Shown: positions 27,833 through 36,433 of the stretch, one piece after another
How positions within the stretch are numbered: the first letter of the stretch is position 1
Layout of the letters: each line of letters begins with the position of its first letter
NCBI GenBank assembly: GCA_002430125.1
Contig: DJBQ01000056.1
Location: 810-42,582, forward strand
Length of the DNA: 41,773 nt
DNA from: Rhodobacterales bacterium UBA5972
GTDB taxonomy: Bacteria; Pseudomonadota; Alphaproteobacteria; Rhodobacterales; Rhodobacteraceae
Reading direction: 5' to 3'
The notes under the pieces: model-generated
The model's input: the letters and a program-made list of their open reading frames with translations, nothing else
Told to the model about the DNA's origin: nothing
Databases searched by the model: none
Program-made: the position numbers and the translations under genes

Positions 27833-28246
27833 ATGACGAAAATGAGTTTTGGCGCACACCCTTTTTTGCTGGGATTCGAGCAATTGGACCGCTTGGTCGA
27901 ACGCACGGTTAAGACCGGCAACGAGGGCTATCCGCCTTACAATATCGAACAGACTTCTGGCGAAAGTTACCGCATCACACTGGCCGTGGCGGGTTTTCGC
28001 GACGAGGATCTGAGCATAACATTGGAAGACCGCCAACTGGCGATCCGTGGCCGTCAGCAAGATGACGCAGACGGGCGGATTTACCTGCATCGCGGCATTG
28101 CGGCGCGGCAGTTTCAGCGGACATTTGTTTTGGCCGATGGTGTCGAGATTATCAGTGCATCAATGGAAAACGGATTGTTGTTCGTTGATTTGCAAAAATC
28201 GCAACCAGTCACGGTTGTGCAGACCATTAAGATTACGAAAGGGTAA
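27833..28246 (+). CDS. Hsp20 family small heat-shock protein
   Basis: An ATP-independent holdase of 137 residues. The alpha-crystallin domain starts at YPPYNIE (33-39) and contains the strands YRITLAVAGFRDEDLSI and GRIYLHRGIAARQFQRTFVL. The C-terminal I-x-I anchor is IKI (132-134). The layout is that of the IbpA-like class common in alphaproteobacteria. The GTG codon at 27830 just before the ATG is not needed. It is driven by a heat-shock type promoter and is followed after 4 bases by a DUF1150 gene. Confidence 0.95.
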   Translation: MTKMSFGAHPFLLGFEQLDRLVERTVKTGNEGYPPYNIEQTSGESYRITLAVAGFRDEDLSITLEDRQLAIRGRQQDDADGRIYLHRGIAARQFQRTFVLADGVEIISASMENGLLFVDLQKSQPVTVVQTIKITKG

Positions 28247-28250
28247 TAAC

Positions 28251-28478
28251 ATGGATCAGAAATTTGAATTTGAAGATCGCGCGGATGCCCCGATCGTTTA
28301 CATCCGCGAAGTTCTGGCAGCAGATTTGCCGCCCGAAGTGCAGGCGCATTTGCAGGGATTGAAGTCGCTTTATGCGGTGCATGATGTCGAAGGTCATAGA
28401 CTTGCTTTGGTGCGCGACCGCAAGTTGGCGTTTGTCCTTGCCCGGCAAAATGATTTGGCACCGGTCAGCGTAAACTAA
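28251..28478 (+). CDS. DUF1150 family protein
   Basis: A 75-residue protein starting MDQKFEFEDRADAPIVYIREVLAADLPPEV; LYAVHDVEGHRLALVRDR and FVLARQNDLAPVSVN follow. This matches the DUF1150 family, a small alphaproteobacterial protein often encoded directly after Hsp20. The function is unknown. The pairing with hsp20 (4-base gap) suggests a role in heat or protein stress. Confidence 0.88.
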   Translation: MDQKFEFEDRADAPIVYIREVLAADLPPEVQAHLQGLKSLYAVHDVEGHRLALVRDRKLAFVLARQNDLAPVSVN

Positions 28479-28500
28479 ACCAAAGCGCGGCATTTTGGAT

Positions 28501-29223
28501 TCAGGCCAAAAGCATCCCGGCTTCGCGCGCCGTCAGGCATTGGCGCGCGGCTTTGCCATAAGTGTCGGTACACCATTGAAGTTCTGGAAACCACGCCAGC
28601 AGGTCTTCGCGCTGCATCTGCTCCAGCATCAACAAGTTGCGTTCGGTTGGGAAAAAGCTTTCGCAACGCCCGCCTTCGGCAACGACAATTTCGTGGCGGT
28701 CAAACAGAAAGTTTGTCAGTGTCACGGCGTTATGTTGCACGTGCCGAATGGTTGTTTCGTTCACCAGATCGTAGGCCGCGACCAAGGCTTGTCTGGCACC
28801 AAAAAGCAATTCGACCCGCCATCCGCTGACCAGAATGTGGTGGAGTGGTGACAAAAGCAGCCGTCGTTTGTTGCCAATCGCACCGGGCAGAATTTCGATT
28901 AACTTAGTGCTGGAATCCACGGGCGTCCGATTGTGGCAAACCCATCGAATGGGTTGCGGGCCATGATCTTCGGTAAGCACCAGATCACCACGCTTTAAAT
29001 TCTCGACCAGAGTTTTGCCCGTTGCTGTCGCAACTTTGGTACCGGCCGCGAACCCGGCAAAAGGCGTATCGCGACAATTCACGTAAGAATGTGTGTGGTC
29101 GCTGCGCTTTACGACAAGGTCAGCATCTGACCGATGGTCAATTGGTCTTACCTCACTCGTATCCGGGTAAAGCGAGACCTTGGAGTCAAAATTTTCCCAG
29201 AGATCAAATCTTGCGAGGCTCAT
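28501..29223 (-). CDS. Hint-domain protein with degenerate splice/cleavage site
   Basis: A 240-residue protein resembling the C-terminal Hint (Hedgehog/intein) proteins that are abundant in Rhodobacterales. The region GFAAGTKVATATGKTLVENL (57-76) with RGDLVLTEDHGPQPIRWV matches the usual block, but the expected Cys at the start (CFxxGT) is Gly57. The LLSPLHHILV segment (123-132) with the conserved His and the C-terminal end (ARQCLTAREAGMLL) are kept. A preceding 56-residue stretch has no recognised domain. Autocatalytic cleavage is therefore doubtful. The 226 bases upstream hold no other gene. Confidence 0.86.
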   Translation of the reverse strand: MSLARFDLWENFDSKVSLYPDTSEVRPIDHRSDADLVVKRSDHTHSYVNCRDTPFAGFAAGTKVATATGKTLVENLKRGDLVLTEDHGPQPIRWVCHNRTPVDSSTKLIEILPGAIGNKRRLLLSPLHHILVSGWRVELLFGARQALVAAYDLVNETTIRHVQHNAVTLTNFLFDRHEIVVAEGGRCESFFPTERNLLMLEQMQREDLLAWFPELQWCTDTYGKAARQCLTAREAGMLLA

Positions 29224-29327
29224 GATTCACCCCCGACACTCAGCTGGCTTGCTGCTGAAAATGGCACTGATTGATCGCTTTGAACAAGCATGGAACACCC
29301 GATTTACAAACTACACTTAACGCGCCC

Positions 29328-29347
29328 ACCACAGGTCTTATTGTGGT
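29328..29347. other. Inverted repeat upstream of the Hint gene
   Basis: ACCACA (29328-29333) and TGTGGT (29342-29347) form a 6-bp dyad with an 8-base spacer in the gap between the crotonase 3' end and the Hint gene start. It could be an operator or chance. Confidence 0.3.
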
Positions 29348-29449
29348 CTGCTGGGTTTGGTGTAGGTGCGCAATATGCTCCAATTTAGGCACAATCGCGG
29401 CATTTATCGGATGATAGGGCTTTTTAGCGCAACAATGACCACTGGTGGC

Positions 29450-30247
29450 TTAAGAAAAATTCGGTTTGCGTTTTTGGATATTCGCCATCACCGCTTCGAT
29501 CTGGTTGGGATAGCCGATGATCTGCGCTTGAATCTCGCCTTCCAGCCGCAATCCTTCGCCGGGGGCTGCGGCCCAGGTTTTTTCGACCAGCCGTTTCGCG
29601 CCCTGCACAGCATCTGGCGAGCGCCCGGCCAATTCGGCGGCAAAGGCGCGCGCTTCGGTTAACGGCGCGTCACACAGACGTGTCACCAGACCCATCTTAG
29701 CGGTTTCTGCTGCGTCCAGAATGCGTGCGGTCATGATCAGGTCTTTGGCCTGATCGGCCCGCACGAGCTTGAACAGGTTCTGCGTAAAGCCCAGATCAGG
29801 CACGATCCCCCATTTGCCTTCCATGATCGAAAACCGGATATCAGACGCGGCAAATCGGAAATCGGCGGCCAGCGCCAGCTGTGCGCCGCCGCCGTAAACC
29901 ACACCCTGGAGGGCTGCAATAACCGGCACCTGCAGTTCTTGCCAGACATAGCACGGTTTTTGAAAAACATTGGCGGCCTCGCCATCGGGCGGGTTGCGCA
30001 TATCTTTGCGCACCTTGTCGATGCCGGTGATCATCTGGCTGAAACTGTTGGTATCAAGGCCGGCACAAAAATGATCGCCTTCGCCGTAAAGCACAACTGC
30101 GCGAACATCTTTGCGAGCTTTCAGGCTTTCACCAGCCTCGGCCAAAGCTGCGAACATCGCGGGGTCCATCGCGTTCATTTTATCGGCGCGGGTCATTGCC
30201 ACTTCGGCCACGTAATCCTTGATATCAATGCGCACACGTTCGGTCAT
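29450..30247 (-). CDS. Enoyl-CoA hydratase/isomerase (crotonase) family protein
   Basis: A 265-residue crotonase-fold protein. The oxyanion-hole segments are FCAGLDTNSF (60-69) and LQGVVYGGGAQLALAADFRF (113-132). Compared with rat mitochondrial hydratase, the position of Glu144 is Gln123, while Glu143 matches Glu164 and Asp151 follows in GIVPDLG. It is therefore likely a divergent isomerase or hydratase acting on an acyl-CoA rather than a standard beta-oxidation hydratase. It is a single gene, divergent from the AsmA gene. Confidence 0.92.
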   Translation of the reverse strand: MTERVRIDIKDYVAEVAMTRADKMNAMDPAMFAALAEAGESLKARKDVRAVVLYGEGDHFCAGLDTNSFSQMITGIDKVRKDMRNPPDGEAANVFQKPCYVWQELQVPVIAALQGVVYGGGAQLALAADFRFAASDIRFSIMEGKWGIVPDLGFTQNLFKLVRADQAKDLIMTARILDAAETAKMGLVTRLCDAPLTEARAFAAELAGRSPDAVQGAKRLVEKTWAAAPGEGLRLEGEIQAQIIGYPNQIEAVMANIQKRKPNFS

Positions 30248-30384
30248 TTTGGGTCCTCAAATCTGGTCGGCCAAGTTTGTCGGCTTAGCAGTGCTTTCGC
30301 AAGCCTGACGTTAGGTTGTCTTGTAGTAAGGGGCGTGAATGATTAAGTTTGACCATAAGATTTCAACGGTCGGGAGGTGGATTG

Positions 30385-32337
30385 ATGCGGTGGATTTTCC
30401 GAATTATTGGCGCAGTGGTGGTGCTGGTCCTGTTGGCGCTGGGCGTGCTTGCCTTTCTGCCCGGTGATAAGATCGCAAGCTTTGCCGCACGTGAAATATC
30501 CGCGCGCACTGGCCGCGAAGTTTTGCTTTCCGGCGACGTAAAACCGGTGTTCTATCCGGTGTTAGGTGTCCGAACCGGACCGGTATCGGTTGCAAATGCG
30601 GATTGGAGCGACGGTACGCCTCTGCTGAAAGCTGATAGCCTGTTGGTTGGTGTCGAACTGATGCCGTTGCTGTCGGGCAACGTGAAGATCAGGGAACTGC
30701 AGGTCGAAAGCCCGGTCATCCGACTGGAACGAGCCAAAGACGGCCGTGGCAATTGGGAACTGGGTGCAACCGCCGCGCAACCTGCGACGGATACAGCCTC
30801 TGCAAACAGCAATTTGGCCGGGTTTTCATTGGCTGATGGGCGGATAACGAACGGCACATTTTACTACATTGACCATCAGGCGGGTACGTCAGTCGATCTG
30901 AGTAGCGTGGATTTGGCGCTGTCGCTTCCCAATATCCAAAGTCAGATCGGCCTGAAAGGCGGGCTGGATCGCAACGGGCAACATATTGAATTTACGGGGA
31001 ACATTGAGGAATTCGCAAAGTTTCTGGATGGCGGGCTAAGCGACCTATCGCTTAACGCGTCAGGTGGATTTGGCGAAATCGCCTTCAAAGGCCGCGCCGG
31101 GTTTTCGCCCGCAGCGGCAGAGGGCGACATTTCCGTCAATTTGACCAACCCCAAAACCGCAATGCAGTTGGCCGGTCTGGCCGCCGAATTGCCGACCGGA
31201 ATGGGAAAATCTGCGAGTTTGTCCGGCAAGCTGACGATCACCGACAAAGGTGCGGTATTCTTGCGCGGTATGGCGATTGCCATTGACGGCAACAAGTTGG
31301 CCGGAGACGTCGATATCGCGACCGCCGGGCGGGTGATGGTCACAGCAAAACTCAAAGCTGATATACTGGACTTTTCGGCCCTGACAGGGGGTGGCGGCAC
31401 GCCGGATAACACGGCAAAAAGTGGCTCGTCCGGGTGGTCCAGCGCCAAAATTGACGCAAGCGGGCTGAATGCCGTTGACGCAGATATCGTCTTGCAAGCC
31501 ACGTCGCTTGATCTGGGGTCAATCCGGTTTGATGCGATCAAAGCCCGTGTGACAATTGATAAGGGTCGCATGGCTATAGATCTGGGACAGGCGCGGGCGT
31601 ATGAAGGCACGATTGCCGGAAACATTGTTGTGAATGCCCGCAAAGGCCTGTCGTTGGGCGGCGATATAACCGCCAGCAAAGTGCAGTTGCGCCCCTTGCT
31701 GAGTGACATGGCCGATTATGACCGGTTGGCTGCGGCGGCTGACATCAAGGTGAAATATCTGGCGTCGGGCAACTCGTTAGAGGCGCTGATGAGTAACCTT
31801 TCGGGCAGCGGCAGTGTGAAAACCGGTGCTGGTGAGATTATCGGGTTTGACCTTTTAGGAATGCTGAAAACATTGGACACTTCGTTTCGCGGCTCAAAAA
31901 ACAAGACGGTTTTCAATTCGATAGCCGGGACGTTTACCATCACAGATGGCGTTCTTGATAATCAGGATATGGTTATGGAAAGCCCGATCGTCGACGCACT
32001 GGGGGCAGGCACGGTCAATATAGCGGCGCAAAGCATGAAGTACCGCGCGACCCTTGTTGCGGCTTATGATCCTGCCACAAAAACCACGTCTGGCGCGACC
32101 TTGCCAATCAGCATTGAAGGCCCGTGGAACAGCCTGAGCTATAAACCTGATCTGGAAGGCCTTGCCCGTCAAGAGTTTGATAAAAAGGCAGAAGAGGCCA
32201 AAGAACGGTTGAAGGCGAATATTGATAAAGCCAAACAAGAGGCCGAGGTCAAGCTGCGTGAAGAGGCTGACAAGGCGCTGAAAGAAGGCGCTGACAAGCT
32301 GCTTGGCGATCTGCTCAATAGGGTCAAAAAGCCCTGA
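30385..32337 (+). CDS. AsmA family protein
   Basis: A 650-residue envelope protein with one N-terminal membrane anchor (residues about 5-27, IFRIIGAVVVLVLLALGVLA) and a long beta-rich periplasmic part with the AsmA signature GREVLLSGDVKPVFYP near 41-56. The last 60 residues form a highly charged helix (EEAKERLKANIDKAKQEAEV). AsmA-like proteins are thought to move phospholipids between membranes or affect outer membrane assembly. ATG 30385 has the strong site GGAGGT 8 bases before it; the TTG at 30349 is rejected. It is followed by an MFS transporter 71 bases later. Confidence 0.92.
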   Translation: MRWIFRIIGAVVVLVLLALGVLAFLPGDKIASFAAREISARTGREVLLSGDVKPVFYPVLGVRTGPVSVANADWSDGTPLLKADSLLVGVELMPLLSGNVKIRELQVESPVIRLERAKDGRGNWELGATAAQPATDTASANSNLAGFSLADGRITNGTFYYIDHQAGTSVDLSSVDLALSLPNIQSQIGLKGGLDRNGQHIEFTGNIEEFAKFLDGGLSDLSLNASGGFGEIAFKGRAGFSPAAAEGDISVNLTNPKTAMQLAGLAAELPTGMGKSASLSGKLTITDKGAVFLRGMAIAIDGNKLAGDVDIATAGRVMVTAKLKADILDFSALTGGGGTPDNTAKSGSSGWSSAKIDASGLNAVDADIVLQATSLDLGSIRFDAIKARVTIDKGRMAIDLGQARAYEGTIAGNIVVNARKGLSLGGDITASKVQLRPLLSDMADYDRLAAAADIKVKYLASGNSLEALMSNLSGSGSVKTGAGEIIGFDLLGMLKTLDTSFRGSKNKTVFNSIAGTFTITDGVLDNQDMVMESPIVDALGAGTVNIAAQSMKYRATLVAAYDPATKTTSGATLPISIEGPWNSLSYKPDLEGLARQEFDKKAEEAKERLKANIDKAKQEAEVKLREEADKALKEGADKLLGDLLNRVKKP

Positions 32338-32408
32338 GAAATATCCTATTGGGTTTCTGATATGGCTGTGTCACAGTCAAAGCGAACAGGACACCAAAGG
32401 GAACAATC

Positions 32409-33617
32409 GTGGACAAAACCGAAGAACCGGCACAAGCCGGCTTAACCGCTGCAATCATCGCCGGTTGCCTTGTCGCCTTTCTGGGGTTTGGGTTTTCCGC
32501 CACGTTCGGGGTTTTCCTGCAACCGATGTCCGCTGACCTTGGTTGGGGTCGCGAGGTTTTCTCATTGTCGATAGCTCTGCAAGCGCTAAGCTGGGGGCTA
32601 ACGCAGCCTTTGGCGGGGATTGTTGCTGACAGATACGGAACCGCGCGGGTTCTGGCCTTTGGCGCGATTATCGGGGCAACCGGATATTTCCTGCGCGGCT
32701 TTGTGACCGATCCAACATTGTTCGCTTTGACCGGAATTGTAACGGGCATTGGCACGGGCGCCTGTTCGTTTCCAATTGTCATCGTCGCTTTGGGCAAGAT
32801 CGTGACACCGGCGCAAAGGTCCTTTGTGTTAGGTTTAGGCACGGCGGCAGCGTCATTGGGTATGTTTGTGGCGGCCCCGGCATCGTCCCTGATGATTTCG
32901 GCATGGGGCTGGAAAACCAGCATTTTCGTCATTGCCGCCAGTTTCCTGTTCATCCTTCCCGGCCTGATTTTCATATCACGTGTATCAAAACCCACGGCGG
33001 GCAATCAATCCGCCGGGGCGTTTGGCACCGCGATCACCACGGCCTTTCGCGACCGCAGTTATCTGTGCCTGTTCTTTGGCTTCTTTGTCTGCGGGTTTCA
33101 TGTTGCTTTTATCGGCACGCATTTACCCGCCTATGTTGTGGATAAGGAATTGCCGCTGGTTGTTGGGGCTTGGTCGCTGGCGCTGATCGGTTTGTTCAAC
33201 ATTGCGGGATCGTTCCTGTCCGGTTGGTCCGGCAATGTAGTGCTGAAGAAAAGCGTGCTCAGCGGTATTTATTTCACCCGGGCGATTGTCATCGCTTTGT
33301 TCATTCTGGCGCCGATTTCCCCGATGGGCGTTTACATATTTTCAGCCGCAATGGGGTTGTTGTGGCTGTCCACCGTGCCGCCAACCATGGGATTGGTTGC
33401 CCAAACTCAGGGCCTGACGTTTTTGTCAACGCTTGCGGGTCTTGTATTTTTCAGCCACCAAACCGGATCATTCCTTGGCGCATGGCTGGGTGGGCGGATA
33501 TTTGACCTTACCGGGGATTACACTCTGATGTGGTGGGCAGCGGTTGGCTTAGGGGTGCTGGCAGCGCTGATCCACATGCCGATCCGCGAACCGGCGCTGA
33601 AAGCCGCCAATACCTAA
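32409..33617 (+). CDS. MFS transporter
   Basis: A 402-residue major facilitator permease with about twelve hydrophobic segments. Loop 2-3 contains GIVADRYGTARVL, the usual MFS motif A, and the first helix ends FGFSATFGVFLQPMS. The overall pattern resembles monocarboxylate or oxalate/formate antiporter types. The start is GTG 32409 with AAGGGA upstream. The position before a hydantoinase/oxoprolinase gene could mean uptake of an amide or imide substrate, but this is inference. Confidence 0.92.
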   Translation: MDKTEEPAQAGLTAAIIAGCLVAFLGFGFSATFGVFLQPMSADLGWGREVFSLSIALQALSWGLTQPLAGIVADRYGTARVLAFGAIIGATGYFLRGFVTDPTLFALTGIVTGIGTGACSFPIVIVALGKIVTPAQRSFVLGLGTAAASLGMFVAAPASSLMISAWGWKTSIFVIAASFLFILPGLIFISRVSKPTAGNQSAGAFGTAITTAFRDRSYLCLFFGFFVCGFHVAFIGTHLPAYVVDKELPLVVGAWSLALIGLFNIAGSFLSGWSGNVVLKKSVLSGIYFTRAIVIALFILAPISPMGVYIFSAAMGLLWLSTVPPTMGLVAQTQGLTFLSTLAGLVFFSHQTGSFLGAWLGGRIFDLTGDYTLMWWAAVGLGVLAALIHMPIREPALKAANT

Positions 33618-33716
33618 GGAATAACGGCAACAAGCACCGCAAAATGTCGCTTTAAGGGCTGACGGCGGATCAGTGGTTGGCTATTGCACCGGCGGACCAG
33701 ACAAGCAGGGCATAAA

Positions 33717-35732
33717 TTGGCGATACTTTTAGGCGTGGATACCGGCGGCACCTATACCGACGCTGTGTTGCTGCAAGACGAGGACAAGGTTTTGGCCACG
33801 GCCAAGGCGCTGACCACGCGGCATGATCTGGCGGTCGGGATCGGTGAGGCGATTGACGCAGTCCTGCGCGATAGCGGTGTTTTGCCGGGGCAAATCGCCA
33901 TGGCGTCGCTGTCCACCACCTTGGCCACAAATGCATTGGTCGAAGGGCAGGGCGGTCGGGTGGCGCTGGTGTCCATTGGCTTTGACGAGGCTGATCTTAA
34001 GCGTCAGGGTCTGGAAGATAGCCTGAAAGGCGATCCGGTCATCAAAATCAAAGGCGGCCATGGTCATGCCGGCCATGAAGCGCATCCGCTTGATCTGGCA
34101 GAATTGAAACGCGCCTTGCAGTCGGTTGCTGCCGGGGTTTCGGGCTTTGCAGTCGCCAGCCATTTCGCCACCCGAAATCCTGCCCACGAAATCGCCGCGC
34201 GCGATCTTATCATTGCTGAAACCGGTAAGCCGGTCAGTTGCTCGCATGAATTATCCGCCAAGCTTAACGGCCCGAAACGCGCCATGACCGCCGTTTTGAA
34301 TGCGCGCCTGATCGGCATGATTGACCATCTGATTTCTGCGGCCGAAGGCTTGCTGAAAAACCGCGGTATCGACGCGCCGTTGATGGTGGTGCGGGGCGAC
34401 GGGGCTTTGGTGTCGTCAGCCATGGCGCGCCTTAAGCCGATTGAGACCATCCTGTCGGGGCCTGCTGCCTCGTTGGTCGGGGCGCGTTGGTTGACCGGTG
34501 AAACCGACGCGCTGGTGTCAGATATCGGCGGCACGACGACGGATGTTGCGGTGTTAAGAGATGGCCGTCCCAAGATCGACCCGATGGGCGCGCGGGTTGG
34601 GGCGTTTCGCACGATGGTCGAAGCGGTGGCGATGCGCACCACCGGCCTTGGTGGCGATAGTCAGGTGCATATTGCGCGCGAAGGGTTGACGGCAGGTGTG
34701 TTCCTTGGGCCAAGGCGTTTAATGCCGATTTCGCTATGTGCAGTGACATGGCCGGATCTGGTCTTGCGCGCGCTGGAGCGGCAAATGGCCCTCGAGCGGA
34801 TTGGCGACATGGATGGCCAATTCGTGATGCCAGTATTGGGACGGGATCGAACGGCCGAAGGTTTAAGTGATCGCGAACAGCGGATTCTTGAACGCATCGG
34901 CGGTCAGGCGCAGGAAATGGGCCTGGTGGTCAGTAACCGCATGGAACTGTCGGCACTTGATCGTCTGGTGTCGCGCGGGTTGGTGATGATGTCAGGTATC
35001 ACGCCGTCCGATGCCTCGCATGTTTTGGGGACACAGGATGGCTGGAACGCGCAGGCCGCAGATTTGGCGCTGGCGCTGTTTGCACGCAAACGCACTGGGG
35101 CTGGCAACCGCTTGGCAGACGGCAGCCAAACCCTGGCAAAAATGATCGTCGACCAGCTGACCCATCAAACTGTCGAAGCCCTGTTAACCGTCGCGTTCAG
35201 CGAAGACGGCCATGACTGGGGCGGCCTCGCGCCCGAAGCTTTGGCACGGCATATTTTGGTGCGCGAAGGTCTTGGCCATCATCGCGGTTTGATGTCGATT
35301 GATGCAGGCCTGAACCTGCCGGTTGTCGGTCTGGGGGCGTCTGCACCAAACTATTACGTGGCTGTCGGCAAGCGCTTGAACACAAAAATGATCTTGCCGG
35401 AACATGCCGGTGTGGCAAACGCGCTGGGCGCTGTGGTCGGGCAGATATCTATGCGTTTATCCGGAACCATTACCAGCCCGTCCGAGGGCCGGTTTCGGGT
35501 GCATTTTACCGATGGTCCGCAGGATTATTCCAGTGCTGACGCCGCCCTTGATGCTTTGGAAACTGATCTGAAATCGCGTGCAACCGATCAGGCCCGTCAA
35601 GCCGGGGCCGAAGACGTCCGCGTCACAACCGAACGCGACATTCGCCAATCTGATGTCGAAGGTCGTGCGGTTTTTGTCGAGGCTGAAATTCGGGTTGCAG
35701 CCTCGGGCCGCCCCCGGATCGCCGAGGGCTAG
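33717..35732 (+). CDS. Hydantoinase/oxoprolinase family protein
   Basis: A 671-residue ATP-dependent hydrolase of the HyuA/OxoA family, which includes N-methylhydantoinase A, 5-oxoprolinase and acetone carboxylase subunits. The N-terminal phosphate loop is LLGVDTGGTYTDAVL (4-18) and the second actin-like block is LVSDIGGTTTDVAVLRDG near 264-281. No HyuB-type partner gene follows, and the C-terminal region is a compact version. The TTG at 33717, with GCAGGG upstream, gives the best N-terminus; TTG 33684 is the alternative. No ATG start fits. The reaction and substrate are not predictable. Confidence 0.9.
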   Translation: MAILLGVDTGGTYTDAVLLQDEDKVLATAKALTTRHDLAVGIGEAIDAVLRDSGVLPGQIAMASLSTTLATNALVEGQGGRVALVSIGFDEADLKRQGLEDSLKGDPVIKIKGGHGHAGHEAHPLDLAELKRALQSVAAGVSGFAVASHFATRNPAHEIAARDLIIAETGKPVSCSHELSAKLNGPKRAMTAVLNARLIGMIDHLISAAEGLLKNRGIDAPLMVVRGDGALVSSAMARLKPIETILSGPAASLVGARWLTGETDALVSDIGGTTTDVAVLRDGRPKIDPMGARVGAFRTMVEAVAMRTTGLGGDSQVHIAREGLTAGVFLGPRRLMPISLCAVTWPDLVLRALERQMALERIGDMDGQFVMPVLGRDRTAEGLSDREQRILERIGGQAQEMGLVVSNRMELSALDRLVSRGLVMMSGITPSDASHVLGTQDGWNAQAADLALALFARKRTGAGNRLADGSQTLAKMIVDQLTHQTVEALLTVAFSEDGHDWGGLAPEALARHILVREGLGHHRGLMSIDAGLNLPVVGLGASAPNYYVAVGKRLNTKMILPEHAGVANALGAVVGQISMRLSGTITSPSEGRFRVHFTDGPQDYSSADAALDALETDLKSRATDQARQAGAEDVRVTTERDIRQSDVEGRAVFVEAEIRVAASGRPRIAEG

Positions 35733-35737
35733 AGCGA

Positions 35738-35787
35738 TTTGCGACGCGAGACAGCCTTTGCATTTTCACATGCGTTCGCGTCGCAAA
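35738..35787. repeat. 12-bp inverted repeat element after the hydantoinase gene
   Basis: TTTGCGACGCGA (35738-35749) is perfectly complementary to TCGCGTCGCAAA (35776-35787), with a 26-base loop. A second small hairpin (AAGCG 35800-35804 with CGCTT 35810-35814) follows. They fill the gap between the convergent hydantoinase and DUF1993 genes; they may end both transcripts or be a small dispersed repeat. Confidence 0.75.
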
Positions 35788-35834
35788 ATGCCTCAGAATA
35801 AGCGCAAAACGCTTTAAGCCTGAGAGCCAAAAAT

Positions 35835-36323
35835 TTAGGCGCCAAGAAAATCCTTTTTGCCAAGGCCAACGCCGTTGTGGCGCAGGATGTTATAGGCGGT
35901 TGCCGCGTGGAAATAGAAATTAGGCATCACGAATCCCGAATAATATTGCGCGCCGGAAAACGTGCGCTCGTTCTTGCCGATCTTTAGCGTGATTGTCCGG
36001 TCTTCGGCGCCTTCATAAGCTGCGGCTGGGATAGGGGCGATGAAATCCAACGTCTTGGTGATCCGCGCCTGAAGGTCGGCAAAGGTGGTTTCGTCATCGG
36101 CAAAGCTTGGAACGTCGAGTTGCGCCAAGCGGGCACAGGCGCCTTTGGCAGTGTCGCTGGCAATGCGAATTTGCGACGTCAGCGGCAGCATGTTGGGGAA
36201 AAGTCTTTGGGCCAACATCACAGTGGGATCAATCTTGTGATCGGTGCAATGGGCCTCGGCTGTGGCCAAAATCGCGGATAGCGCTTTTAGTGAATGGGAA
36301 AGTGCGGGAACAGGGGATTGCAT
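35835..36323 (-). CDS. DUF1993 domain-containing protein
   Basis: A 162-residue helical protein of the DUF1993 family, related to the DinB/YfiT four-helix fold. Conserved blocks are DPTVMLAQRLFPNMLPLTSQ near 32-51 and the C-terminal GFVMPNFYFHAATAYNILRH plus GVGLGKKDFLG. ATG 36323 has GGAG 8 bases upstream; the longer frame to 36419 lacks support. The function is unknown. It lies downstream of the dehalogenase on the same strand, with a 110-base gap. Confidence 0.92.
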   Translation of the reverse strand: MQSPVPALSHSLKALSAILATAEAHCTDHKIDPTVMLAQRLFPNMLPLTSQIRIASDTAKGACARLAQLDVPSFADDETTFADLQARITKTLDFIAPIPAAAYEGAEDRTITLKIGKNERTFSGAQYYSGFVMPNFYFHAATAYNILRHNGVGLGKKDFLGA

Positions 36324-36433
36324 TGTCAAAGCTCCGGTTATGCCAGGCGATATGCCCAGTCGACGCATAATGACCGAAGGTTTCAGGACTGAAAAGCGGA
36401 ACCTGGTAACAATGTGCATTACGGAGCGTCAGC

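Noticed and set aside
28501..29223. Possible intein
   Set aside because: No host protein flanks it, the first Cys is Gly, and there is no homing endonuclease; it is a stand-alone Hint protein.
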